This document shows positions 37,326 through 50,372 of a stretch of DNA of 64,000 nucleotides, one piece after another. Under the pieces are notes generated by a model, which saw nothing but the letters and a program-made list of their open reading frames with translations, ran no database searches and was not told the DNA's origin. The stretch covers positions 1,334,987-1,398,986 of the forward strand of contig JANVCC010009942.1 in assembly GCA_025345505.1 (NCBI GenBank), written 5' to 3'. Positions within the stretch are counted from its first letter, which is position 1. Each line of letters starts with the position of its first letter. Origin of the DNA: Todiramphus chloris collaris (lineage: Eukaryota; Chordata; Aves; Coraciiformes; Alcedinidae). The position numbers and the translations under genes are program-made.

Positions 37326-40300
37326 ATCCACTTGCTAAAATAATAGTATTCTGCTGTCATTGCTCATTTCTCTTGAAAAATCTGACATTTGCCTCACACT
37401 ACTATGGCCATAACCTTCACCTTTAAAATGACCATACATATGAATGCAAATATCAGATTTCAGAGTCTAGGATATTTTAGAGAATATTAAGATATAAATT
37501 CTAAATACTGAAAACTTCTGAAAAGGTGATCTTTTCAAAGAAATGTTAAAGTAAATAATTAAATTCAGCTTAAAACATCCAAGTCCAAATCAGAATTACA
37601 ATAAACAGCCTTTATGTGTAAATTTAAAGAGAAAAAGAAAAAAAAAGGTTATCTAAGTCTGTTCCTTAGAGAGGCCCAATAGGAGGATATCTGAAGAGTG
37701 AAATAGCAGGTACAGGAGATTCAACATCCATGATACTTGTTTCAGGAACTGTAGTTCGGTCTGCCTCTGTTTTGGTCCCACAGACAAAATGTTCATTAGT
37801 GGTTTCCATGCCAGTGAGTGTGCTCTTACATCTTGTGGTTTAGGTTTAGAATATGAGAGGATTTATTCCAAGAGAGGAATGAGAGGTGTATATGAGAGGT
37901 GTATTCCAAGACACCTACTTAGTGTAAACCAAAATTAAGGATTAAGGAGTATTTTTTTAAAAGCACAGTCCTGATCCAATCTAAAATGCTTCAAGTGGAC
38001 ACCGTCTCTCCTGGAGCAGACACAGTGATATATATAATAGCTCCAGTAGCTGAGTCAACCACAATTTTTCTGTGTTACATATGTTTACCTTCACATTCTC
38101 TTTCTGAACTACATGTATGTTGTCACGCAAAGAAAACACCATGCTAGGCAAGGTGACTGTCGTATTTTTGTCAGGCACTGATCCAAATACCAAGATTTTT
38201 TACATAAATGACTGTCAAGAAAACTTAGTACATTAGCATCTCATGTTCATATTTTCTTCATATATAGACATACACAACTATCAAGAAAAGAATACATTTC
38301 TATAAAATGCACTTCAAGAATGAGCTATTTTGCTCATATAAACATGAACAAGCAATCTTTAAACTACTAAAAAGCTAATACGGAGGACAGGTATTCCTAT
38401 TGCCTATGTATGACTGTGTCCGCAGACTGAAAACCAATGCTGTGGCAAAAAGATCACTAAAATGTCATAAAGGCAATAAACAACAGAAAGTGGAATAAAC
38501 AAAACTGAAATAACAGAATATTCTTCTGTCCCTATCCCCATGACTTAACTGGGCAGCCAAAGCTCATACACTTACACTTCTTTTTCTTTTTTTTTTTTAA
38601 ATGAGAAAAGGTATTTAAAATTTGGCAGTGTGTGCATGTAAACATTTCCATGTAAAGTGTTCCAAACTCATTTTTAAGTAAGTTAGAAGAATAATAACAT
38701 GAAAAATGAAATGTTGTAGTGTACAACAAGATCTCATAAAAGTATTTTAAACAGCAATAAACACAGTCTTCAGGAATGTGATGATGTTTTTGTTACAATA
38801 AATCTACATACATATAGAATAATAAATTAGCATTTCAGTTTGTTCTGTCAGGTTACTGTCAAACAAATAGCAAGTTGAATACAAGGTGTAAGAACCAAAA
38901 GTTAAGTGAAGTTGATCATACACAGAAAAATAATACTAACCCCAAAGTTTTTTCAGGACAACTCTCTTGTCTCCAAACCACAAAATTTACAGCATAAATG
39001 TAGCAAAAATTACCAAATTTCATTGTTTTATCCAGTTCAATCTCTCTACCTCAATTCCACCTATGCGAATTCAAGCATACATTTACTTTAAAGTAAAAAA
39101 GTTTGTCCTTGGTAATATTTCTTGATGATGAGCAATTACAGTATAGGATTAACTGGATTTCCATTAGGGTTAATTGGATTACCATTATTACAGTGTTAGA
39201 ATATTACAGCTGTGAATGAAGAAAATATTAAAATGTTCTATGGAGAGTATGGAAAAATTAAAAAACTCATAACAAATATTATTCACTACAATTCTGCCTT
39301 TTTATCTTGCTCAAAGACTTTCATACCCCTTTATGTTACCTGTAGTCTCAATTTCTAGATGTCTGACCTTGGATTTTACCATTTTAAAACTTGGTTTTAA
39401 GTTTACTGCATTATAGATCATTCTGTAGGACCCTGCTATTATTTATTTATTACATCATTGATTTCTTAATCTCATTTACAAAGTATCTGCCCAAGCTTTA
39501 TCTCCAAACCCTGCATACACTAAGTCAATAGTAAAGTGACATCCTTGTAGAAACACCTGCATTAAAGGTGCCCTACCACAAATTAATTTTTTACTTTAAC
39601 AGTCAGATCGTACTCAGTGCTACACTGATTCCTGCATAGTCTAAATTTACTAAATCAGAGTATTATACAGTTCTAAGTAAAACACCTCATGGAATCTGAA
39701 GAATAAAATAACACACATTGGTAGCCATTTTATAATCTCATTCTAAAAGAATACTAAATATATAAATATAGAAAGGTCAATAAAAATGGTGACTATGTAG
39801 TATCATCAAGTACCACTCAATATATATTGAACATCCCTCAGAGGAGAGATAATAAAGCAATAACTCAAATATAAGAATTTTCTCAAACATATAAAGTCAT
39901 ACAAGTTCAAAAGATAGTAATCTTCAAATGAAGACAATTAATTGCAGGCAACTGAAATTATGTTTTGTTTTATTTCTCTAAAATATCTTAATCTCTAAGT
40001 ACTAAGATTTCTAAACTGTGTAAAAATAAAAGCATTCTTTTAAATTAACCTTAAATGCAAATTACAATTCTGTGTTCTCATTCTCAGCAGACAGAATGCT
40101 GCATTTACAATTCCCCTCTATTCTCTAGGGAAACATATGGTCTTGAGTGCTTAAGACAATATGAGTCATACAATAGGTTGCCTTCTACAGAACTGCACAT
40201 ATGAGTTTATAGTAAAATATTAGAATCCAGTATTCTATAGACTTCTGTAATTACAAATATATTGTATCATCACTCTTTCATAGACAAGATTAAATTTTGC

Positions 40301-40944
40301 AAATACCTTATTGCTTCATGTTCCAGTCAAAGCAACATTTTGAATAAAAATATACAAAGGCCTGGACAAAAAAAGCTGTATCACATTTCACAGTTTAGTA
40401 TTTTAGAGTAATATTTTATGTCCTGTTACGGGATGCCTATATCAAGATATAAGATACAGAGATTCTCTTAGCTTTTCAAGTTACCTAAGGTGGTAGAGCA
40501 ATACTTAAGCTAACTGCCTGTTTGCAAAAGTAACCTCTGCCATAGCTATCTTCCTCTGTAGCTGGAAACCTAGAAAGCTTGTCACAGGAGATTTGGAGAA
40601 TTTGTTTCATTTGAATAATGTGGTAGATTTTGATTTTGATTTTACAAAAAGAAAACCAATGAAAGGTGTTTTAAGTGAGGTGATTCCTCTGTAGTCTTCA
40701 GATAGCATACCCTCTCCATGTATATTTAGAATACCTCACAGTATGCATTACTGTATCGTTTGTCAAAACTACCAGGATAAAGAGTGGATTTCAGTCACAA
40801 CACATACTAGTTCTGTATAATTTTATAGAAAACATCTCCTGTGATAAGCACAAAATGGAATACACTTTGGATATCATAAAATACTTCAGATTTTGGAAAG
40901 GGGACACATAACTCTCGTAACTGTTGATCATCTCAGAAATTTAA
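37326..40944. other. AT-rich intronic sequence, no gene seen
   Basis: About 3.6 kb without nameable elements. A poly-T/A tract lies near 38580-38600. A partial duplication of ATGAGAGGTGTAT is at about 37880-37904, and an imperfect GGATTAACTGGATTTCCATTA-like pair at about 39148-39186. Confidence 0.5.
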
Positions 40945-41725
40945 TCCATTTAGGGTAAGTGTAGAGTCTACACCTGGGGAGGAACAACACCAAGTACTGG
41001 TAGAGGTGAGGGGTAGACCCACTGGAAAGCAGGCCCATGGAGAGGGACCTTGACATCCTGATGGACAATAAGTTATCCATGGAACAGCAATGTTCCCTTT
41101 TGGACAGGAAGGTCAATGGTTCCTGCAGTGAATAAAGAAGAGTGTGGCCAGCAGATTGCAGGAGGTTCTCCTTCACATCTACTCTGCACTAGTGAGACCA
41201 TATCTGGAGTACACTGTCCAGTTCTGGTCTCCCCAGTTCAAGAGGGACAGGGAAATACTAGAAAGTCTAACACAGAGCTACAAGATGATGAAGAGATGGA
41301 ACATCTTTTTCATGAGGAAAGACTGAGAGCTCTGGGGCTGTTAAGCCTGGAAAAGAGAAGACTGAGAGGGGATCTTGTTAATATTTACAAATATCTGAAG
41401 GGTGGATGTCAAGTAGAAGGGGCCAATTGCTTTTCAATTGTGCCCTGTGATAGGATGAGAGGTAATGGTAGCAAGGTGAAACACAGGAAGTTCCACCTCA
41501 GCATGACGAAAACTTCTTCACTGTGAGAGTGACAGAGCACTGGAACAGGATGCCCAGGGAGGCTGTGGAGTCTCCTTCTCTAGAGACTTTCAAGACTCAC
41601 CTGGATTTGTTCCTTTGTGTCATGCCCTAGGTGTTCCTGCGCTGTCAGTGGGGTTAGTCTCGATGATCTCCAGAGGTCCCTCCCAACCCCTACCATTCTA
41701 TGATTCTGTGATTCTATGATGCAAT
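40945..41725 (+). mobile_element. CR1 LINE copy, 5'-truncated (ORF2 C-terminus and 3' UTR)
   Basis: Starts GGGTAAGTGTAGAGTCTACACC and follows the same sequence path as 14578-15372, including ATGGACAATAAGTTATCCATGG-like sequence, ending ATTCTATGATTCTGTGATTC. Same subfamily as the copy at 13859. Confidence 0.9.
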
Positions 41726-42055
41726 TTCCTCTTGTCCTATCAGTTGTGATTTGTGAGAAGAGACCAACATTCACCTCTCTACAACTTCCTTTCAGGACAC
41801 TGTAGAGAGCAATAAAGTCAGCCTCCTTTTCTTCAGACTAAACATCCCCAGCTCCCTCAGCCACTCCTCCTAAGACTTGTTCTCAAGATCCTTCATGATG
41901 CCCTTCTCTAGAGCTGCTCCAGAACCTCAATGTCTACAGAGTCCAAAACTGAACACAGTATTCAAGATGTGGCCTCACCAGTGCCAAGAAGAGTGAAACA
42001 ATCACTTCTCTAGTCCTGCTGGGCACACTATTCCTGATGCAGTGTTTTATAACCA
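41726..42055 (-). mobile_element. CR1 LINE fragment, antisense, abutting the previous copy tail to tail
   Basis: CCTCTTGTCCTATCAGTT, CCTCAGCCACTCCTCCTAAG, GATGTGGCCTCACCAGTGCC and CCTGATGCAG occur in the order of the reverse complement of ORF2 C-terminus/3' UTR. The extreme 3' tail is missing at the junction. Confidence 0.85.
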
Positions 42056-42570
42056 CTCTCGGAGTAAATCTCTTTTACAGTCTCTAAGGTGAAACTGAAA
42101 ACGCAGACTGAAGCACGTTCCAGCTTTCTCATTATTTGTAGGAATTCATGCTGTAGATTTAAAAAGTAAGACTTCCATCTTGCTTATCACTTAGTATGCC
42201 AAATGATCAAAGCAGGGAATAGACAAAATCCAAATATTTCACCAATTTAAAAAGAATTAATTTTACAACTGTATTTATCAAACTGGATATTTACAAAGTG
42301 ACTGCAGGAATAAATGATATATAGTTTTAAAATTGAGACCTACAGAAAAAAAAACCTTGTTTTCATCTAGGGAAAGTGTAGAATTTTTTTGTCTGTTAAA
42401 CCTAGTGCTCTATGAAATGCCTACTGATTCCCTTTATTTCAGTTATCTTATTACTGTATTTTTTCATGTACATACTTAAATTTCATTTTAATCAACATGT
42501 CAGTCATAATTAATGTACATTGCTTATTACCAAGTCTACACTTTCCATTACATTCTATACACAGAAACAG
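42056..42570. other. AT-rich intronic sequence
   Basis: Spacer between two antisense CR1 fragments. Nothing recognised. Confidence 0.5.
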
Positions 42571-43605
42571 TAGAATCATAGAATGGCTTGGGTTGGAAGG
42601 GACCTTTCAAGATCATCTAGTTCAACCTCTATTCAGTTAGCATCTTTAACTAGATCAGGTTGCTTAGAGCCCCATCCAACCTGACCTTGTATGTTTCCTT
42701 CCAATGATGGGGCATCTCCCACATCTCTGGGCAACCTGTTCCAATGTCTCGCTACCCTCACCATAAAAAAGTTACTTCCTTATATCTAGTCTTTTAGTTT
42801 AAAATCATTCCTCCTTGTCCTGTCACAACAGGCCCTGCTAAAAAGTCTTGTCTTCATCATTCTTGTAAATCTCCATTAAGTAATGAAAGGCTGCAATAAG
42901 GTCTCCCTGAACAGACTCTTCTCCAGGCTGAACACTGCCAACTCTCTCAGCCTTTCTTTGCAGGAGAGGTGTTCCAGCCCTGGGATCATTTTTTTGGTGC
43001 TCCTCTGGACCTGTTCCAACAGGTCCATACCTTTCTTTTGCTGAGGTGTCTACAGCTGGAAACCGTGCTCCAGTGAAGCCTTACCAGTGCCAAGTAGAGG
43101 GACAGAATCATGTTCCTCAACCCGATGGCCACACTTTGTCTGATGCAACTCAGGATATGTTTGGGCCTTCTGGGCTGTGAGTGCACATTCTCTGACCATG
43201 TCGAGCTTTTCATCCACCAGAACCCCCAAGTCCTTCTCCACAGGCTGTTCTCAATCCCATCATCCCCCAGCCTGCATTGATACTGAGAGCTGCCCTGGCC
43301 CAGATCAGAACCTTGCAGTTGGTCTTGTTGAACCTCATGACATTCACAAAGGCCCACTTCTCAAGCTTTTCCAGGTCCCTCTGGATGGCATGCCATCCCT
43401 CAGTTATGTCAACCTCATCACTCAGCTTGATGTTGTCCACAAACTTGCTGAGAAGGCACTCAGTCCCACTATCTATGGCATTGATGAAGACATTAAACAG
43501 CACCTGTCCCAGTAGGCACCCCTGAGTGACACCAATTGTCACCAATCTCCATCTGGACACTGAGACACTTACCACTATGCTCTGAATCCATTATTCACCA
43601 AACAG
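42571..43605 (-). mobile_element. CR1 LINE copy, antisense, 5'-truncated in RT
   Basis: The left end AGAATCATAGAATGGCTTGG is the reverse complement of a CR1 tail. On the minus strand it starts near 43605 and reads GCLLGQVLFNVFINAID, an altered active site FVDN (43443 down to 43432), the ORF2 C-terminus and the 3' UTR. Multiple stops and frameshifts. Confidence 0.9.
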
Positions 43606-46600
43606 TCCACCTATCAAATCCATGTCTTTGCTTCATACCAACACAGACAATGAAAGCTGTGCAATATGCCTTAGTACTAACACAGAATAACATATTTTCA
43701 CAAATTGTGGTTTTTACATTTTGTCTGTTGCTCATCTTTTTATCTGTTTTTAAAAAATCACCAGAATAACAAATGCATGTGAATATTCAAACAATATGCA
43801 CACATAGAGCAGTATTATATATTCACAGAAATATCAAATAATAATAGATGGTAAGATATATTCCAAAATGACCTGCCAAGCCTGCCTACCTGAATATTAT
43901 ATATATCAAGATTCACTATATTAAAATTTACCTCAAAGAATAGTTAGCTGCCAAACAGCCCAAATCGCTGAGCTTTCTTTTTTTTTTTCTTTTGAATGAA
44001 TGCAGTGCTTCTGAAGGTGAAGTGGTATATTTATGTACTGAACAAAGTCTCCATGAATAGTATCATACAGCATTACCACTAGATATCCAAAGCCAAATAT
44101 ATGTTATTTAGCCATTGCAAAAAAACTGTATTAACTAATTGCTTGGAATTAAACTAACATACAGGTTTTATACTGGATTAACTCCCTCAAAATAGCTCCC
44201 TGTTTTCAACCCTAACCTCATAAAAAATGTGGATTATCTTGTTCTTCAGTTGCAGTTATTCCTCAATTATAGTTCAATATTACAATATCCTCAGTGATAA
44301 ACTACTGTGTCTTAATTTTATGAGAAATTTGAATTTCTACATTACTAAAATCTTCTGTCATGTGACTTTCCATTTTAGTTGGCCATCATTGTACAAGTAA
44401 ATCTTTTTATCTTCAAAATGGGCATGTTGTGAGGTCTTTATGAATAACTGAAGTATTCTGCATGCTACAGCCTCTACAGTGTGTGCTAGAAAAGTCTAGG
44501 TTTGTAATCCCACTTCAGGCTACAATACTGTAAAACTTGCAGTTCTTCCCCCAGCCAAGTGTGAGGAAGTACCTTTTTTACTGTATCAATACTGTGAAAA
44601 TGCACTTTCATTTCCCTATGCTTTTGTATTTCCTCTTAGAGATTTTCTTATTTTCAGCCTCAATCCTTGTAAAAAATGCATCTATTGCTACATTTTAGGA
44701 AGCTGAAAGGGTCTACTAGGCACTCCAACACACTCCAACCTTGCACTTCACATTACAAGTTTACATACATATTCAGATTCTTGAAATGCATCCCTCTGCA
44801 TAAATTCAAGGCTATTTCCTCACTGTCCTGACTCTAAAGCAAGTAGTTGAAATATGTTTTATGTCTTTCTGTAGTCTAAGTTATCATCTATTTCTATCAA
44901 AATGAGCTAACTAATGAGACTAGTCAGTTAAATAACTAATTAGTATAATATATCCAGCTTGATTTAAGTACATCCCTGAAATCCAGAGGTGGCAAGTAAT
45001 TCAGAAGTTCAAGTTTTCACTTCTTTTTACTTTATGAATAAACATCACTGATTTTATGGTGATCCATTTTGTGAAATCAAAAGAGAAAGGGTGGCAACAT
45101 TAGACTGGATCAAAACCTCCACTGCTTGTATCTATACATACTGGAACATATTGAATGCAGGGATGACTTCTCCATGTATTATACAACACATGCCAAAAAT
45201 GCCACTATGTCAGCAACGACACCAAAACTCTAATCTGAAACTTGTAGGTCTAAGCTTGGACCCATTGGACAATGATGGCTTTCTGCACTGAGGGTAACTG
45301 AAAAACCTTCATTATCCATATATACAGAATTAAAAAAAAAAAAATACACTGCTTCAGTCAGTCAACACGTGAAACTTACTTTATTTCTGCTGTTAGATTA
45401 GTGCACTTTCTGTCTAGCCGTAATGTTTGATTGAATTGTGCTTTAGATGCCCTGCTTTGGTAGATAGGATGCAGTCTGATAACCCCTTAAACTCACAAGG
45501 CTATACTCAATTCCTAGCTGACTCTAACAAACTTTACTAGTTCTAGAACAGGGCTATGAAGACTTTCCTAAGGAAAAAGCTTCCCAGTTCTACAATTATC
45601 TTCTTCATTTATACTGAAACATCAAGAACTGAAGCAATTAATTACACAACAATGCCTACAGGCAAGACCTATAAACTCAGCTTTGAGACAATGTCTGTCT
45701 ATTAGGATACAGAGTTTTCTGTTTATTTGACTGACACCTATGTTGGACAGCAATTGCTATCATTCATTGTGAACCATTTTGTGAATGCCTTCTTAACTCT
45801 GTCCTCTAGAGGAAAGAGGCATATGGATACGCAAGCACATGAAAAAGCTATGGGATGTAAACTAGAGTGCTTAACAGCATTCCACACAGCTATCCAAAGG
45901 TACTAAGCCAAACATCGAAGTAGCTTCATCCTCACTAAACTTTCCGGTGGTGACACAGCATACAGGCATACAGTTTTCATGAAACAGCTGAAATTCAGGC
46001 TGCTTATACCCATTTCTTCCACATAACCTGCTTTAGGGTTTACAGTCTTCACTAAATAGGGCAAGCAACTGCAGCAGCTATGAGATCAAGAGCAGATGGA
46101 GTCGTTACCTCTGAAAATACTATACATTCTTATATTTATACTTTATGTTTTTATGTATTTATTCATATACTTCATTAGGTGACAACCCTCAGAAGAAACT
46201 GAGAGTTTTATTCTTAACTGTTCATCTTGATTTTTGTTGAAGTTTAACTAAAGTCTCTGTGCTACATTAATATAAATTTCCATGTAAACTATTTGGCCCA
46301 TAATTTCAACAGCTGGCTGTTTCCATAGGCTTCATGGAAAATCACAGCCCTAATATTAAGTCAATGCACACACAGAGACATACAAATAAGACACTTCTGT
46401 TTACACACAAGACTAGCTGATATGTTTAATCACCTTCCTACCATATATATTTATCTTATTGTCATCCTCTTGTTACAATAAGACTTCTAGCAACTGGTAT
46501 GAAACTTCACTAGCTTACATGTAAAGCATATCTACTTAAGTAGTCAGTTATATTTTTCCTCTTTTGGAAAAATTTCCTCTTTCCTCTTATTTAAAAATAA

Positions 46601-49600
46601 TTAATTAAATAAATAAATATGACTCTGCCTGAAGTGGATTTTGACTTATAGGCACCTACAGTTACAGGCAAAACTTACTCCCTCGTAATAGATACAACAC
46701 ATTTTTTGGTATCTTATTAAAAAAATACTGCAGACATGAGCCTAGAACATTAGTGAGAATGTGTAACTTTGAAAAAACATGTAAATACACTTTTCCAGAA
46801 AATAGAAAAGCGGCCAAAAAGCATATACAGAAAGATAAATTCATCACTAGAATCTGGTCAGAAAATATTTGAGACCAGACACATTGCAGTTTGCATTCAA
46901 TTTGTTGCATTATCATAATTCAAAATATATTAGGTATACTCTGGGATCAAGTTACATCCATATGAATTACTAAATTGTCTTATTTCAACTGTTGTGATTC
47001 TTGGTTTTCAGTCATTTTTGTTAACTATGTTGTGTTAAGAAAGAATAAGAAATTATCAATGAGATCAAAAAGTAGTGCAAAGCAAAAAAAAAAATTTAAA
47101 AGGAAGCACAGAAACAAAACTTTTATTACAGTTCCACAAATACCTCTCAAAGTATCCCTTGGACAAATAGAGTTCATTAAGTTCCACTGATTATTAGGAC
47201 ATTAATGTCAGCAAAGAAGAAGCCATGGCCTAACAGAGATTCTTTTGATGAAATAATTAGGATTTGCCATAATGTAATAAAATGTATTAATGAAGGAGTC
47301 TCATTCTCAAACAGTTGAGTGAGATAGTTCAGCACAGTCACCCACATGCTGTTGAAAGAACAGATCTTCCTGGCAAAATGAATGTAAGAGTCTCACTGGA
47401 ATACAGCACATGCTATGAAAGAACCTTGATCTACCTTTTTCCGTTACTAATAGGCACACTCTAGACATGCGGGGAGACATCCCTCAGGGCTTTTTTTTTT
47501 TTTTTTGTATTTCAGTTACAAAAGGGCAACAGTTTAAGTACCATTTCATATTTATCTACAAACATGTTAGAACTTTCCTACTGGAATACCTTATAAAATA
47601 TAAATATTTAGACAAACATACAGGATGAAAGACAAAGTACTACAGTAATACATACGTGATCTTGCACCTATAAAATTCTCAAAATAGTCAGATAATGCAC
47701 AGCTCCTTTATACATGCTCAGGTTAGATGGTACAATGAACTAAACAATGGTTAATATAGCTCCCTAAGAGTATGAGTACATTTTGCAATTGGTATTTGCT
47801 TAGGGATGTTCTACACAAGGTAGTAAGTGCATACTAAAAAGCAGAACCTGTATTCCAGATTTCAGGTGCAACTTCTCCTATCTGTCTGCAAAGACAGCAT
47901 TTACTTGCACAGTCTTAGTATTTTCTATCTCTTTTATTCACCTAGAATGCTACTGCAAAGAAAATTACCTAATTAATTTCTCCCTTGATGCATTCACCTG
48001 ACATCTTTTCCCCCTTCCTTTAGCATAAAATACAAGCTGCTCCTTTCAGCTTCAAGGTCATTCATTAGTTAGCCCCACCTTATTAGTATCTTATTTCCTG
48101 CTAACAACACCCACTTCCAAATCACCTCACAACGCCAACCCTCAATTAACACTAGTCAAATTTTCAAACAAGCTGAAAATGTTCTTCTCTTATTGATAGG
48201 AGAAAACCTTCAGAAAGTAATTTGCAAAAACTAACCCATTACTCTCTTGTAAATACTATTGGAATGGTTGCTTTCCCATTATATCTACAAAAATATTGAT
48301 AATATTCTACATTAAAATACTTTAATTTATTAAGCCTGACCAGTCAAATGAATCAGCATGGGATCAAGTACTGTAGTTTTAATTGCAAACCATACATCCT
48401 GCCATACATTATTAATATTGCCACACATATTAAGATGACAAGTAATATCCAGTGTTAACATCTCACAAGAAATAATTCTTCAATATCAAAAACATGTCTG
48501 ACATCTCCTGAAGGAAAAAACAGGAAAAATATTAGTCTTTTAAATAATAATATTAAAAAAAAAAAAAAAAAGCCACTTAAAACAAGCATCTGTACCACTT
48601 GTAGTACACAAGAATTTCACTCATGTTAAATTTTAGTATTTCCCCAAAGGTCCATTAAGCTCCTTATAAGTAATGGAAAAATGGAGATTTTATCTGACAC
48701 CACCACCTTTCTGCAACTTAGATGACCTATTGCTTGTCCCAAGACAGAGAAGTACTGACAGATCACAGAGAAATAAATAAAACACAGAAGCATTTAAAAA
48801 AATGTGTCAAAGCAGAAATGGAAGTTTATGTAATTTCCAAGCTGCATAGTGCATGCACACTGCTTATGGAATGGCTTGGAAATGTTTCCCTAATGAGAAT
48901 AAACATAATCAGAAGGTGCCGCTTTTTCAGTATCAACACTTCTTGGTATTTTACAATTACACTACCTTATGTAAATGATAAAGACACTGGTTTCTTGTAA
49001 TGATCCAAAATTCCAAGATACTCCAGTTGAGATACTTGTCTCCACAGTTTTAAGTGAGCAAGTAGCTTCATATATGGAGGAAATCTTTCTAGGCCACTTT
49101 GGAATTCTGATCTATACTAAACTGCCCATAACTACACTCTCTTTTCTTTGCATCTGCAATCTCCTATCAAATACTTAAATTTTAGGATCTTTTCAATTAT
49201 TACTGGATGATTTAATCTTTGGAAGAAATCGTTCTGTTTGAGACTTCCAACACTACCAAAACCAAGGCAATGATAACATGGTAACAGTAACAGATACACA
49301 GAATGGAGGAAAATAACAACTTTGTGCCTGAGTCAGTTGGAAAGTAACACATATTTATGGCTTCTTTAACTTAATACTGCACCATACTAAAAGAATGTTT
49401 TCTATCATTTTGAATAACCAGCTACATCCTATTAATGTAAAATGAAATTTATTTAATAATCACAAGGTGCCATTCATATAAGAAATCGGGAAAATTTCCT
49501 CATAAAAAGGATTAACGTTTGTGCTAATTTCAAAATTTTATGACTAATAATGTAAAAGATACAAATCAAATTGTTTTAATTTTTTATTTTCCATCTATGT

Positions 49601-49694
49601 AGCATCTGATTAATCAAGCCCCATTAAATTATTTTAATCAGTCATGTGTTTATTATATAAGTTGTTCTATACAAACATAGTTTATCCTGGTTCT
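43606..49694. other. AT-rich intronic sequence, no gene seen
   Basis: About 6 kb. T/A runs near 43978-43988, 45330-45343, 47490-47506 and 48553-48571. No interspersed element or coding exon recognised. Confidence 0.5.
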
Positions 49695-50372
49695 TTTGGC
49701 TGGAACTCAGGAAAAAATTAGAGACCTTTGGAAGAAGGGGAAGACATTCAGGAGGACTACAAGGATGTTGTGAGGCTATACAGGAAGAAAATTAGAAGAG
49801 TCGAAGACCAACTAAAACTACATTAGCAACAAAACGAGAACTAAGGAGAATCTCCATCCTCTGTTGGGTGCAGGGGAAAACACAGTGACAAAGGAAAAGG
49901 CTGAGGAACTGAACGTCTTCTTTGCCTCAGTCTTTAATTGTAACACTAGTTCTTCTCAGGGTCCCCAGCCCCCCTGAGCAGGATGACAGGGGCAGAATGA
50001 AGCCCCCATAATCCAAGAGGAAATGGTTAGTGACCTAGTACACCACTTAGACATACACATATACAAGGACAGATGGGATCCACCCAAGGGTACTGAGGGA
50101 GCTGACGGAAGTGCTCAGCAAGCCACTTTTTACATTGTTTATCATCAGTCCTGGCTAACCAGGTAGGTCCCAATTGACTGGAGGCTAGCAGATGTGACAA
50201 CGATGAAAGGCAGATCCTGCTTGACTCACCTGATCACCTTCTATGACAAGGTGATCTGCTTAATGGATGACAAAAAAGCTGAATGTTGTTTAGCCAATCT
50301 TTAGTAAAGCCTTTGACACCATTTTCCACAGGATTCTCCTGGAGAAACTGGCTGCTCATGCCTTAGATGGCA
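49695..50372 (+). mobile_element. CR1 LINE internal fragment (RT region), both ends truncated
   Basis: Follows the path of 35385-36240 in the best CR1 copy (AGAGACCTTTGGAAGAAGG, TTTGCCTCAGTCTTTAAT, GACAGATGGGATCCACCC, then GATTCTCCTGGAGAAACTGG), with several deletions. It stops in RT without a 3' UTR. Confidence 0.85.
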
